Positions 1 through 6,190 of a stretch of 8,982 nucleotides of DNA are shown here, piece by piece. Within the stretch, counting starts at the first letter, position 1; every line of letters starts with the position of its first letter. A program made the position numbers and the translations under genes. Source of the stretch: Methanosarcina sp. (lineage in GTDB: Archaea > Halobacteriota > Methanosarcinia > Methanosarcinales > Methanosarcinaceae); the NCBI GenBank assembly GCA_017883485.1, contig JADGNM010000087.1, positions 1 through 8,982 of the forward strand, in the 5' to 3' direction. The notes under the pieces were generated by a model that saw only the letters and a program-made list of their open reading frames with translations, was not told the DNA's origin and searched no databases.

Positions 1-100
1 TATATAGTTTTCTGTTAAACTTACTTTGTTGAGGTTGACGGCTTTCATCCCCCACCTGTCGGCTTGATAGCCTCCGAGGAAGGGGACTTCCCGCCTTCAG
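1..100 (-). mobile_element. Probable 3'-end remnant of an IS200/IS605-type (tnpB) element
   Basis: Read on the minus strand, this stretch is GC-rich in an otherwise AT-rich flank. One frame encodes a KAGSPLPRR-like string that resembles the EAGSP-type tail common at the C-terminus of TnpB proteins. In those elements the 3' end of tnpB overlaps the structured right end and the guide (omega) RNA. A small hairpin is visible: GGAAG, a 4-nt loop and CTTCC at 78-91. No tnpB lies upstream on the same strand, because the HIT gene occupies that place. If the reading is right, this is a solo end or decayed copy, possibly running past the left edge. The call rests on remembered sequence character, not on an alignment. 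An unrelated structured intergenic element is the alternative. Confidence 0.38.
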
Positions 101-180
101 ATAAAAACATATTATTGCTTCATTTTGAAAACATTATTTGGAAAACGCCCTGACCATCTTATTCCGAACAGTCGTTCTCT

Positions 181-600
181 TTAGAGTGCCCTCCTGATCT
201 TTTTTGCGACGGCCTCCAGATTGGTAGTATCGGGCTCAGTCCATACTATTGATTTTATCCCTCTTCCTCCATCTCCTTTCCTCCTCGGAATAACATGCAC
301 ATGTACGTGGGGAACCTCCTGACCAGCAATTTCCCCATCGTTGATGCCAATGTTCGCTCCCTCTGCCAGGGATGCATTCTCGACTGCAGCGGTAATTTTC
401 CTTGCAACTTCAAAAAGCGAAGCAACATTTTCTGCATTCATATCCGTAAACTTGGTGAAGTGTTTTTTAGGAGCTACCAGGGTATGCCCTTCGCTTGCCG
501 GGTAAATGTCTAAAAATGCAAAAACGGCATCGTCTTCATACACTTTATATGAAGGAATTTTTCCTGAGATAATTTTGCAAAAAAGGCAATCTTCTTTCAT
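181..600 (-). CDS. HIT-family (Hint-like) nucleotide hydrolase/transferase
   Basis: This 139-residue cytosolic protein is a single histidine-triad domain of normal length for the Hint branch. The active-site motif H98-V-H100-V-H102-V sits inside GQEVPHVHVHVIPR. The N-terminal CLFC pair (C5, C8), together with H47 and H98, matches the zinc-binding pattern of bacterial and archaeal HIT proteins. The nucleotide-binding strand FAFLDIYPASEGHTLVAPKKH is recognisable around residues 27-47. Family members hydrolyse adenosine 5'-phosphoramidates and other AMP conjugates, including aminoacyl-AMP, but the natural substrate here cannot be read from sequence. The gene is monocistronic as seen and divergent from the SemiSWEET gene. 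No strong Shine-Dalgarno precedes the ATG, and a TATA-like box 32 bp upstream suggests a very short leader. Family assignment is firm; substrate is unknown. Confidence 0.95.
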   Translation of the reverse strand: MKEDCLFCKIISGKIPSYKVYEDDAVFAFLDIYPASEGHTLVAPKKHFTKFTDMNAENVASLFEVARKITAAVENASLAEGANIGINDGEIAGQEVPHVHVHVIPRRKGDGGRGIKSIVWTEPDTTNLEAVAKKIRRAL

Positions 601-631
601 AACTGTATTCCCATAGAGTTTTAGGGGTACA

Positions 632-639
632 CTTATATC
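632..639 (-). promoter_or_regulatory. Putative TATA box of the HIT gene
   Basis: On the minus strand the octamer GATATAAG lies 32-39 bp upstream of the HIT start codon. An archaeal start site about 25 bp downstream of it would leave a leader of only about ten bases, which fits the lack of a clear ribosome binding site. This is assigned by position and AT character only. Confidence 0.4.
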
Positions 640-656
640 AGGGTTCTGTTTCTATA

Positions 657-713
657 ATAGTTTGTAATTTCTTTCATAGTTTATAGTTCTCTTCAGAGTT
701 TGTAGCAAAATTC
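657..713. repeat. Three degenerate 19-bp tandem units in a divergent intergenic region
   Basis: Three consecutive 19-bp units can be aligned at 657-675, 676-694 and 695-713. They share the core (A/T)AGTTT(G/A)TA and a 3' TTC. Units 1 and 2 match at 14 of 19 positions, and units 2 and 3 at 12 of 19. They lie between the divergent HIT and SemiSWEET genes, where stacked regulator sites are plausible. AT-rich chance similarity is also plausible. Confidence 0.3.
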
Positions 714-796
714 GGAAATCGGATCTTCAATCGAGCCGAAGATGAGCCGGAGATGCTTTTTCCAGTTTTTAACATTTCCCGGAGAGTAAGACTTTC

Positions 797-1111
797 ATGA
801 TGATCGGTTACATTGCAGGCGCACTGACAACTATAGCTTTTGCCCCCCAGCTTCTAAAAGCCCTAACTTCGAAATCTACAAAAGATGTATCTCTTATGAT
901 GCTGTTTTGCTCGACTTCAGGAATGATCCTCTGGCTGTTTCATGGAATTTTGATCAAGGACTCCGCACTGGTCGTTGCAAACAGTATTTCCATCGTACTT
1001 GCCTCATCGCTTCTTGGTCTAAAACTTAAGAACGACTACGATAGCTCTATTTTTGAACTCAGTAAAAGAAACCGGAAATCCAAAAACAGGTTTCTTCCTT
1101 CCAGAAAGTAA
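797..1111 (+). CDS. SemiSWEET / PQ-loop family small transporter
   Basis: This 104-residue membrane protein has three predicted helices at about residues 4-23, 31-52 and 57-77, the size of one half-transporter that works as a homodimer. Diagnostic features are the PQ-loop P17-Q18 in GALTTIAFAPQLLKAL, the KS..DVSL segment at 26-33, and the helix-2 and helix-3 residues W46 and N62, which line the sugar site in characterised SemiSWEETs. The family passively exports or equilibrates small sugars; the substrate here is unknown. A charged tail (residues 78-104, rich in K, R and S) is longer than in minimal SemiSWEETs. GGAGAG at 781-786, 10 bp before the ATG, supports this start, though a second ATG follows at once. 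No clear TATA box was found. It is followed by an independently promoted gene. Confidence 0.9.
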   Translation: MMIGYIAGALTTIAFAPQLLKALTSKSTKDVSLMMLFCSTSGMILWLFHGILIKDSALVVANSISIVLASSLLGLKLKNDYDSSIFELSKRNRKSKNRFLPSRK

Positions 1112-1127
1112 ATTTCTTAGTGCGCAA

Positions 1128-1137
1128 CTATATATTT
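1128..1137 (+). promoter_or_regulatory. TATA box of the DUF5518-like gene
   Basis: CTATATATTT lies about 65-74 bp upstream of the ATG at 1202. It would place the transcript start near 1160, leaving a leader of about 40 nt with a GGGGGT ribosome binding site at about 1189-1194. The gap after the SemiSWEET stop is only 90 bp, but this box argues for a separate transcript. Confidence 0.55.
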
Positions 1138-1201
1138 AAGAATAATTAAATTTATTATTGTATAATTGGAATTTTATTTGTTAAAATTGGGGGTAAGATG
1201 A

Positions 1202-1558
1202 ATGGCTAGAACCATAGCTGGCGCACTAATAGGTATGGTCTGTACTATTATCTTTTATTTCATTCCGGGTGTAAATGTAATAGCCCCTCTACTGGGCGGT
1301 CTTTTAGCCGGCTATTATGCAGACGGAGGTTTTCGAGGAGGCCTTCAAACTGGAGTTCTGATGACAATATTCATGATTATTCCGGGAATCCTTCTCGGAG
1401 GAATCCTTGGGTCAATACTGAGAGGTGCTCCTGTCCTTGGTGGATTCATAGCTGCCTCTACGTTTATAATAACACTGGTTATTGTAGCTCATTCAGCTGT
1501 AGTAGGGATCATCGGTTCGGTGCTTGGGGCTGTTCTGGAAGAAAATAGAGCAATTTGA
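1202..1558 (+). CDS. Small glycine-rich membrane protein, DUF5518-like
   Basis: This protein has 118 residues, nearly all hydrophobic, with about four membrane segments at residues 4-24, 26-40, 50-73 and 79-113. Glycine-packed motifs GGLLAGYYADGGFRGGLQTG (32-51) and GILLGGILGS (62-71) resemble the DUF5518 family found in haloarchaea and methanogens, whose function is unknown. The central soluble loop ADGGFRGG is the only polar stretch apart from the short acidic tail EEN. The start is supported by GGGGGT a few bases upstream. An ATG four bases earlier is in another frame and gives no long reading frame. It has its own TATA box and converges on the CARDB surface-protein gene, with a shared inverted repeat after the stop. 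The membrane assignment is secure; the family name is from memory and no function is claimed. Confidence 0.8.
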   Translation: MARTIAGALIGMVCTIIFYFIPGVNVIAPLLGGLLAGYYADGGFRGGLQTGVLMTIFMIIPGILLGGILGSILRGAPVLGGFIAASTFIITLVIVAHSAVVGIIGSVLGAVLEENRAI

Positions 1559-1597
1559 TGTTTTAATTGACTATTTGAAGAAGTATGAAAAAATAGA

Positions 1598-1633
1598 TTA
1601 AGAAAAAGAAGCTTTCTTATATCTTTTTCTTAA
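1598..1633. terminator. Bidirectional terminator: perfect 12-bp inverted repeat between convergent genes
   Basis: The arms TTAAGAAAAAGA (1598-1609) and TCTTTTTCTTAA (1622-1633) are exact reverse complements separated by 12 nt. The right arm overlaps the final Lys/Ile codons and lies just before the stop of the minus-strand surface-protein gene. Both strands carry T-rich runs here, the usual signal for archaeal termination, and the element lies 40-75 bp beyond the stop of the plus-strand gene. It could end both transcripts. Confidence 0.6.
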
Positions 1634-3494
1634 ATACCAGGTATCCTACACAGATCAGGAACAGGGGCAGAACGATTGCCATAAGTGTTTTGGCCACTTC
1701 CCTTGCTTCCTGTGCTTTACTTTTATTTCCACTCTCATTTATAGCTACCTTTCCTGCACTTTCCAGGCTTCCCAGAAGAGTGTCCTGCAGTTTTGCTCCG
1801 ATTTGAGTTTCATTTTTATTTGCTTCTCCTGCATATGCGGTTATTGCAAAGAAGGAATAACCTGGCGTCTTAGATGTAAAATATGAATAATTATTATCTT
1901 CTCCGACCTTTTCGGTATAGAGCGGCTCCCAACTTTGATTATACCTCTGAAGGGTCACAAGGGATTCGTTGACACTGTTACTGTTAATCCATGATTTTTC
2001 AACTTTGAACCCTATTAACCCATTTTCAAGGGATGTAGGAAGTCCTTCTACTTTATCGCCTACCCAGATATTCACATGTCTATAAATTATTCCGGAAGGA
2101 AGTTCCGGGACAAAAGCGGATTTGTTCTTGAGTTCTTCTACAATTGCTGTTGTCCTCAAGAATGTTCTTTTTGCGTAGTATTCGATATACATGACGCATG
2201 TGGCGTTTTTCGAGAAATTATATCTTATATGATCACCGTTTACGACATTCCTGGTGGCAAGCTCTTTGGAAGCAACATTTTTGACTGGCTCTTTGGAAAA
2301 ACTGCCTCCAATGCCGCCTCCTGAACTGGAACTGGACTTGCCTGAACTGGAACTGCCTCCTCCCCCACCGTCTGTTGAAGTGCTTTCTTTGGTGACGGTT
2401 GCATTTACTGTGAGCTGGTTGTTCGTCTCATCACTTTCAGGCACAACAGCATCCGGATCTACCAGTGCAGTTACTTCTATATTCCCTTCATTCGTAGGGG
2501 TCCAGGAAAAAGTAGTTTGTGTGGTTTGACCTGCGGGAAGTTCGAGTACGGGTAGTGGACTACTGGCGGTTTCGTTGTTTCCAATAATATTATAATTTAG
2601 CTTGCTGGTAGGTGAGGCTCCAGGTCCATTGTTTTTTATCGTTGCTGTGAAAGTAATACTCTCTATTACTTTTGGAGTCGCCGTGCTTAAAGAAATTGAC
2701 TCTATAGTCAGATCCGGAAGCAAGCTTTTCACTGTTATGGTTTTTGGGAGTCCATTATTAACTTCATTACTCTCAATCACAGTGTTTCCGGAATCAGCAA
2801 CTACTCTTACCTCCATCTTCCCTTCTTTAACCTGATCAGGAGGCAGGGAAAATTCGACAGTTGTGCTATCTCCTGCTGCAAGAGGCCGAATATCGATATC
2901 CTGCCCGGGAACCTCATTAATGTAGTACTTTGCCAGTGCTGCTCCGGAATCAGCTGCTCCCTGGTTCTTCACTTTCACAGAGAAATTTAAAGGCTCTCCT
3001 TCCTGAGGATTGGCTGGTTCCGGTACGATATTTTGAATTATCAGGTCTGGAAGTGGGGTGTTTATCTTCACAGAAGTCTCTTCCTGGCTATTCTCTACGC
3101 CTTCCAGGGATGCCGTTATTGTTACAGTTCCATCTTTGTCAGGAGTTGTCCATGTGTGAGAAATCTCTACTACTTCACCAGGCCCAATGGATTCAACATC
3201 CTCAGTACTCCCACTCTCTACACCAGCAATTGTATAAACCAGGTGTGTTGAATCTGAGGCTATATTTCCCTTATTACTTACTATTGCAATAACTTTGGCA
3301 TCACTATTGGGTTCCGGGACTTTTGGGTCATTGGAGAGTTTTTCTATTCTAAGATCGGAAAATAGTGTACTATTTCCATCATCTCCTAGCTGTCCATCAA
3401 AAGCAGATGCTATGCCGGGTACAATTCCAGGAATTATTAGTAATATCAGTAATACAGAGATTATATTATTAAGAAAATCAGCTTTCATTTTCAT
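1617..3494 (-). CDS. Secreted surface protein: three CARDB-like domains plus PGF-pre-PGF domain and C-terminal membrane anchor
   Basis: This 625-residue protein starts with a signal peptide (hydrophobic core about 11-29, likely cut near A31). Three Ig-like CARDB-type repeats follow at about 46-146, 147-257 and 258-369; the second and third share PDL.I..I, VKN.G and ES(N/D)E.NN signatures. A low-complexity Gly/Ser linker covers about 374-399. Residues 405-555 match the PGF-pre-PGF domain, with IGFKVEKSWI, the RYNQSWEPL block and TPGYSFFAIT. A basic/acidic helix follows, then a single membrane span (about 603-620) and a KKKI tail. About eleven N-glycosylation sequons fit an extracytoplasmic S-layer-associated or adhesion protein. 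ATG at 3494 is preceded by GAGGGCGG; a second ATG at codon 3 is possible. The role is inferred from domains only. Confidence 0.88.
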   Translation of the reverse strand: MKMKADFLNNIISVLLILLIIPGIVPGIASAFDGQLGDDGNSTLFSDLRIEKLSNDPKVPEPNSDAKVIAIVSNKGNIASDSTHLVYTIAGVESGSTEDVESIGPGEVVEISHTWTTPDKDGTVTITASLEGVENSQEETSVKINTPLPDLIIQNIVPEPANPQEGEPLNFSVKVKNQGAADSGAALAKYYINEVPGQDIDIRPLAAGDSTTVEFSLPPDQVKEGKMEVRVVADSGNTVIESNEVNNGLPKTITVKSLLPDLTIESISLSTATPKVIESITFTATIKNNGPGASPTSKLNYNIIGNNETASSPLPVLELPAGQTTQTTFSWTPTNEGNIEVTALVDPDAVVPESDETNNQLTVNATVTKESTSTDGGGGGSSSSGKSSSSSGGGIGGSFSKEPVKNVASKELATRNVVNGDHIRYNFSKNATCVMYIEYYAKRTFLRTTAIVEELKNKSAFVPELPSGIIYRHVNIWVGDKVEGLPTSLENGLIGFKVEKSWINSNSVNESLVTLQRYNQSWEPLYTEKVGEDNNYSYFTSKTPGYSFFAITAYAGEANKNETQIGAKLQDTLLGSLESAGKVAINESGNKSKAQEAREVAKTLMAIVLPLFLICVGYLVFKKKI

Positions 3495-3628
3495 CAGCTT
3501 CCGCCCTCATATCCATAAACCGAAACGGCGCGTAAATCGGTAATTAATTGACAAGTAACTGTACATCCAGAGTAGAGTCCTGATCTTAATTCTGAGGGAC
3601 TTTCAATATCGAATGGATCATACAAATA

Positions 3629-3636
3629 CTTATAAG
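3629..3636 (-). promoter_or_regulatory. Putative TATA box of the surface-protein gene
   Basis: CTTATAAG, itself a palindrome, is preceded on the minus strand by GGAAGAT, a purine-rich stretch in the BRE position. A start site near 3605 would give a leader of about 110 nt, long but not unusual for methanogens. Confidence 0.45.
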
Positions 3637-3803
3637 ATCTTCCAACAAGTTTTTGATCAAGGACATTTTAACATCTAACCCGAGATACACCTTTGCACTA
3701 TAAATTTATTATGCTTTTGATTTTATATTTAACTCCCTTAATTTATGCATATTTAGATAAATTTAAACTTTAAATGATAGAAAGTAAAAAGAATCTAGAA
3801 TAG

Positions 3804-3838
3804 GGCATTAAAAAGGAAATATGCCATTAAAAAGAAAA
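3804..3838 (-). terminator. Putative terminator of the 3857-5032 gene
   Basis: On the minus strand, about 20 bp after the stop, two T-rich runs each lie within a direct repeat (CATTAAAAAG on the plus strand at 3806-3815 and 3825-3834). Between them is a weak hairpin with 5-bp arms GGCAT (3804-3808) and ATGCC (3821-3825). Oligo-T runs are the main archaeal termination signal. Confidence 0.45.
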
Positions 3839-3856
3839 GTAAAGAGAGAATCGAAT

Positions 3857-5032
3857 TCAGACAATCAGATATGTTCTGTCTTTGACTTGAGCTCTGCTGT
3901 CTACTCCGAGTATTCCGGCAATCTCTACACCTTCACTTCCGACTTCTGCAAGCTGGGCGTAGATTTCTGCTCGTGATAGGTACTTTTCGGTCCGTGTCCC
4001 ATCAGCTTCTTCTATTTTGATTGTTATCTCTTCTTTGTTGTGTCCTTTTGCCAGACACTCCTGAACAATTACACCGTACTGTTCGGCAATTACTTTCAGG
4101 CAGTCAAAGACCTGGTTTGTGGAGACTGCGTCCTCCTCATCAAGAAGGACCTTCGAAAGAATGTAAGTGCGAATACTTGTCCTGAGATAATCCTGAACTT
4201 TTTCCGGGATCTTTGCCAGTCCTTCAATATCAACAAAAGTGCTGAGTTCTTTGTCAGCGGTAATTTCCTTATCATCCTCATATACGAAATATCTGCCTTC
4301 TTCGCCTTCTATTCTGAATTTCTTATTTGCTTTTTTACTTTCAACGATTAGGCGAATATTTTTCTGGTTGTCATATTCCAGAGAACTTACAATAAACTCG
4401 GAAAGATCCTGCATTTTTATCTTTTCTTCTTTTCGCAGGATGCCTGCTGCGTGTATCCAGCTTGGCAGGCTCAAGTTTCCAACAAGCTTCTCTACTGTCA
4501 AAGACTCTTCTGCAAACCCTATTTTATAATGATACTGAAGGCCTGAAACCGAACCTTCCATCTTCCCTATAATGCCATTTACACCGCTGGAAAGCTCAAA
4601 TCTCTTTTCAGCTCCGTAGACTCCTGAGATTAAATATCGAGTAAGAACTTCCAGGATTTTGTTTTCAAATTTTCTATACTCATGAGAAGTTCCACCTTCT
4701 ATTTTCCTATATTCGGCTTCGAGAACTTCCCGTTTCTTCTCGAGTTTTTCGCTGCAGGTTTGGAGGACTGTATTGGCGCAGGGTACGACATCCTCAATAT
4801 CAACTTCATAAACTAATCTTTTAAGCATTAAGCCGAGCCTCTCTTCAAACTTATTCATTCCATTTATTCTATTTTTTAACTCGCGGAGAGCTTTTTTATG
4901 CTCGCACTTAATTTCTATTATGGAATTCTCCAGAGGGATCACTCTGGAAGTTATATCTAAGAATGTTTTCAGATCCTCGATGAAATCCCGCTGTACAGGC
5001 AGTTCCGTAGAGTCCTGGTAAATATATTTCAT
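3857..5032 (-). CDS. Uncharacterised protein with N-terminal coiled-coil region
   Basis: I do not recognise this 391-residue soluble protein. No signal peptide or membrane span is visible. The N-terminal third is helical and charged, with coiled-coil-like stretches at about residues 36-64 (rich in E, K, R) and 91-113. A mixed alpha/beta middle follows, with strand-like segments such as IRLIVESKK and YFVYEDDKEI. The C-terminal part includes ITIKIEEADGTRTEKYLSRAEIYAQL and ends in GVEIAGILGVDSRAQVKDRT. I chose ATG at 5032 because a TATA box at 5085-5092 puts the transcript start near 5060 and the spacing favours it. An upstream in-frame TTG at 5065 would add 11 residues but would sit at or before that start site. 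It is transcribed apart from tyrS. Probably lineage-restricted; no function is proposed. Confidence 0.8.
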   Translation of the reverse strand: MKYIYQDSTELPVQRDFIEDLKTFLDITSRVIPLENSIIEIKCEHKKALRELKNRINGMNKFEERLGLMLKRLVYEVDIEDVVPCANTVLQTCSEKLEKKREVLEAEYRKIEGGTSHEYRKFENKILEVLTRYLISGVYGAEKRFELSSGVNGIIGKMEGSVSGLQYHYKIGFAEESLTVEKLVGNLSLPSWIHAAGILRKEEKIKMQDLSEFIVSSLEYDNQKNIRLIVESKKANKKFRIEGEEGRYFVYEDDKEITADKELSTFVDIEGLAKIPEKVQDYLRTSIRTYILSKVLLDEEDAVSTNQVFDCLKVIAEQYGVIVQECLAKGHNKEEITIKIEEADGTRTEKYLSRAEIYAQLAEVGSEGVEIAGILGVDSRAQVKDRTYLIV

Positions 5033-5084
5033 AAAGGCACCATGGAAAACTAAACAACCCTTCAAGCACTCTATGACCTATAGC

Positions 5085-5092
5085 TATATAAT
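5085..5092 (-). promoter_or_regulatory. TATA box of the uncharacterised gene
   Basis: ATTATATA on the minus strand lies about 53-60 bp upstream of the ATG at 5032, implying a leader of about 30 nt. Further AT-rich TATA-like sequences occur at about 5131-5150 and could act as a second promoter. The box helps to decide between the ATG and the upstream TTG. Confidence 0.5.
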
Positions 5093-5170
5093 ATTTTATC
5101 TAAGGTCTTTTAATTATTAAGATGTCTTCCCTTTTATACGAATATATACCTTGCCTTAACTATCAGACCG

Positions 5171-5185
5171 CCTGGGAGAGCCAGG
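5171..5185 (-). terminator. Small GC hairpin just after tyrS
   Basis: CCTGG and CCAGG arms with a 5-nt loop lie 10-24 bp beyond the tyrS stop. The hairpin is the only GC-rich structure in the gap, but no T run follows it on the minus strand, so terminator function is uncertain. It may instead stabilise the 3' end of the tyrS mRNA. Confidence 0.3.
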
Positions 5186-5194
5186 TTCCATTTC

Positions 5195-6148
5195 TTATAG
5201 TAGAACTTTTCGGACATGGTCCAGTATTTCATTTATGTATTTTGCGGCTGAATTTTTCAAATCCATAGGATGGATGTCTTCTGCCACAAAAGCGCTTTCC
5301 ATTTCGGAGTAACTGGCGTATGTAAGGTTCCCACCGAACTTTTCAGACCTTTCTATGACAACTGTTTCGTATCTTGGAAATATATGATAGCGGAAGAGGG
5401 CAAGAATCGAGTTTTCGTCAATATCCCCGATTTTACAGTAGGCTTTCTTGACTTTTTTGTATATCTCTTCTTCAGTATCGTCCACGGAGATGAAGTTATC
5501 CTTTGAGGAAGCCATCTTGGTTCCGTCCAATCCGAGGAGAATCGGCGTGTGAATACAGATAGGTGTTTCAAATCCCAGACTCTTTAAGTTCTCGCGGGCA
5601 AGCATGTGGATTTTCCTCTGGTCAATGCCTCCGACTGCGACATCGACTTCGAGCATGGAAATATCAACAGCCTGCATCAGGGGATATACCATCTGGGAGA
5701 CAGTCGGGTCGTCCATAGCACGCCCAACTTCGTCCATGCTCCTGCGTGCCCTATTAAGAGTTACTACCCTTGAAAGTTTAAGAACATTTAACACATACTC
5801 GGCTCCCAGCTGGTAGTCCGATCCATATATGAAATCGGTTTTCTCTTCATTAAGCCCGAGGGCAATAAAGCAGCGCCTATTGTAATCTGCAATTTTCCGG
5901 ACCTCTTCAAGCGTACCCTTTTTATTCAGGTAAGCATGCACATCTGCGAGCAGGACAGTAATCTTGAATCCGGCTTTTTGCAAATCAATTAGCTTGTTTA
6001 CTGTAAGGACATGCCCCATATGGATTTTCCCGCTTGGTTCATATCCTACATAGGCACGAGGGGCTTCCTTCTTTTTAAGAAGTTCTTGAAGTTCTTCTTC
6101 GGTTACAATTTCCTGAGCGTTTCTTCTTATAAGTTCGAGTCTGTCCAT
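5195..6148 (-). CDS. tyrS: Tyrosyl-tRNA synthetase, archaeal type
   Basis: This class Ic synthetase attaches tyrosine to tRNA-Tyr. At 317 residues it has the usual archaeal/eukaryotic length, without the bacterial S4-like C-terminal domain. The HIGH motif is H43-M-G-H46 in the conserved YEPSGKIHMGH segment, and the KMSKS loop is K211-M-A-S-S-K. By comparison with the M. jannaschii enzyme, the tyrosine pocket is Y33, Y155, Q159 and D162. D296 in HPMDLKN should read the G34 anticodon base. ARRSMDE and VAVGGIDQRKIHMLARE are family signatures. All key residues are present, so the enzyme should be active. The start is the only sensible one, although the GAGG upstream is closer than usual (2 bp). 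It lies 42 bp after thg1 on the same strand, probably in one transcript. Confidence 0.97.
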   Translation of the reverse strand: MDRLELIRRNAQEIVTEEELQELLKKKEAPRAYVGYEPSGKIHMGHVLTVNKLIDLQKAGFKITVLLADVHAYLNKKGTLEEVRKIADYNRRCFIALGLNEEKTDFIYGSDYQLGAEYVLNVLKLSRVVTLNRARRSMDEVGRAMDDPTVSQMVYPLMQAVDISMLEVDVAVGGIDQRKIHMLARENLKSLGFETPICIHTPILLGLDGTKMASSKDNFISVDDTEEEIYKKVKKAYCKIGDIDENSILALFRYHIFPRYETVVIERSEKFGGNLTYASYSEMESAFVAEDIHPMDLKNSAAKYINEILDHVRKVLL

Positions 6149-6190
6149 TGCCTCTACATTCCTGACTTTTATTTCACTATTCTCAAAAAC

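Larger units (their letters stand above)
3495..3856. other. 362-bp intergenic region, AT-rich, regulatory only
   Basis: No gene is supported here. The right end holds T-rich and hairpin termination signals for the minus-strand gene ending at 3857. The left part holds the leader and TATA box of the surface-protein gene. The leader contains a GC-richer patch at about 3519-3540 with weak pairing potential, and two extra ATG codons at 3510 and 3516. The middle (about 3640-3800) is plain AT-rich sequence in which I see nothing definite. Confidence 0.7.

Noticed and set aside
2254..2529. Plus-strand proline-rich open frame opposite the surface-protein gene
   Set aside because: It is the antisense image of the Gly/Ser linker and CARDB codons. 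There is no ribosome binding site or homology, and the minus-strand gene is well supported.
3806..3834. Two CATTAAAAAG direct repeats as a start of a CRISPR-like array
   Set aside because: Only two 10-bp AT-rich copies 19 bp apart, with no further units. They are better read as T-rich termination signals on the minus strand.
5033..5065. TTG start adding 11 residues to the uncharacterised protein
   Set aside because: The TATA box at 5085-5092 would put the transcript start at or inside this extension, while the ATG at 5032 fits with a normal leader.
5161..5200. Possible tRNA-like fragment (a GC hairpin followed by GGTTCC) after tyrS
   Set aside because: Only one 5-bp hairpin forms. There is no acceptor stem, anticodon arm or proper T arm.
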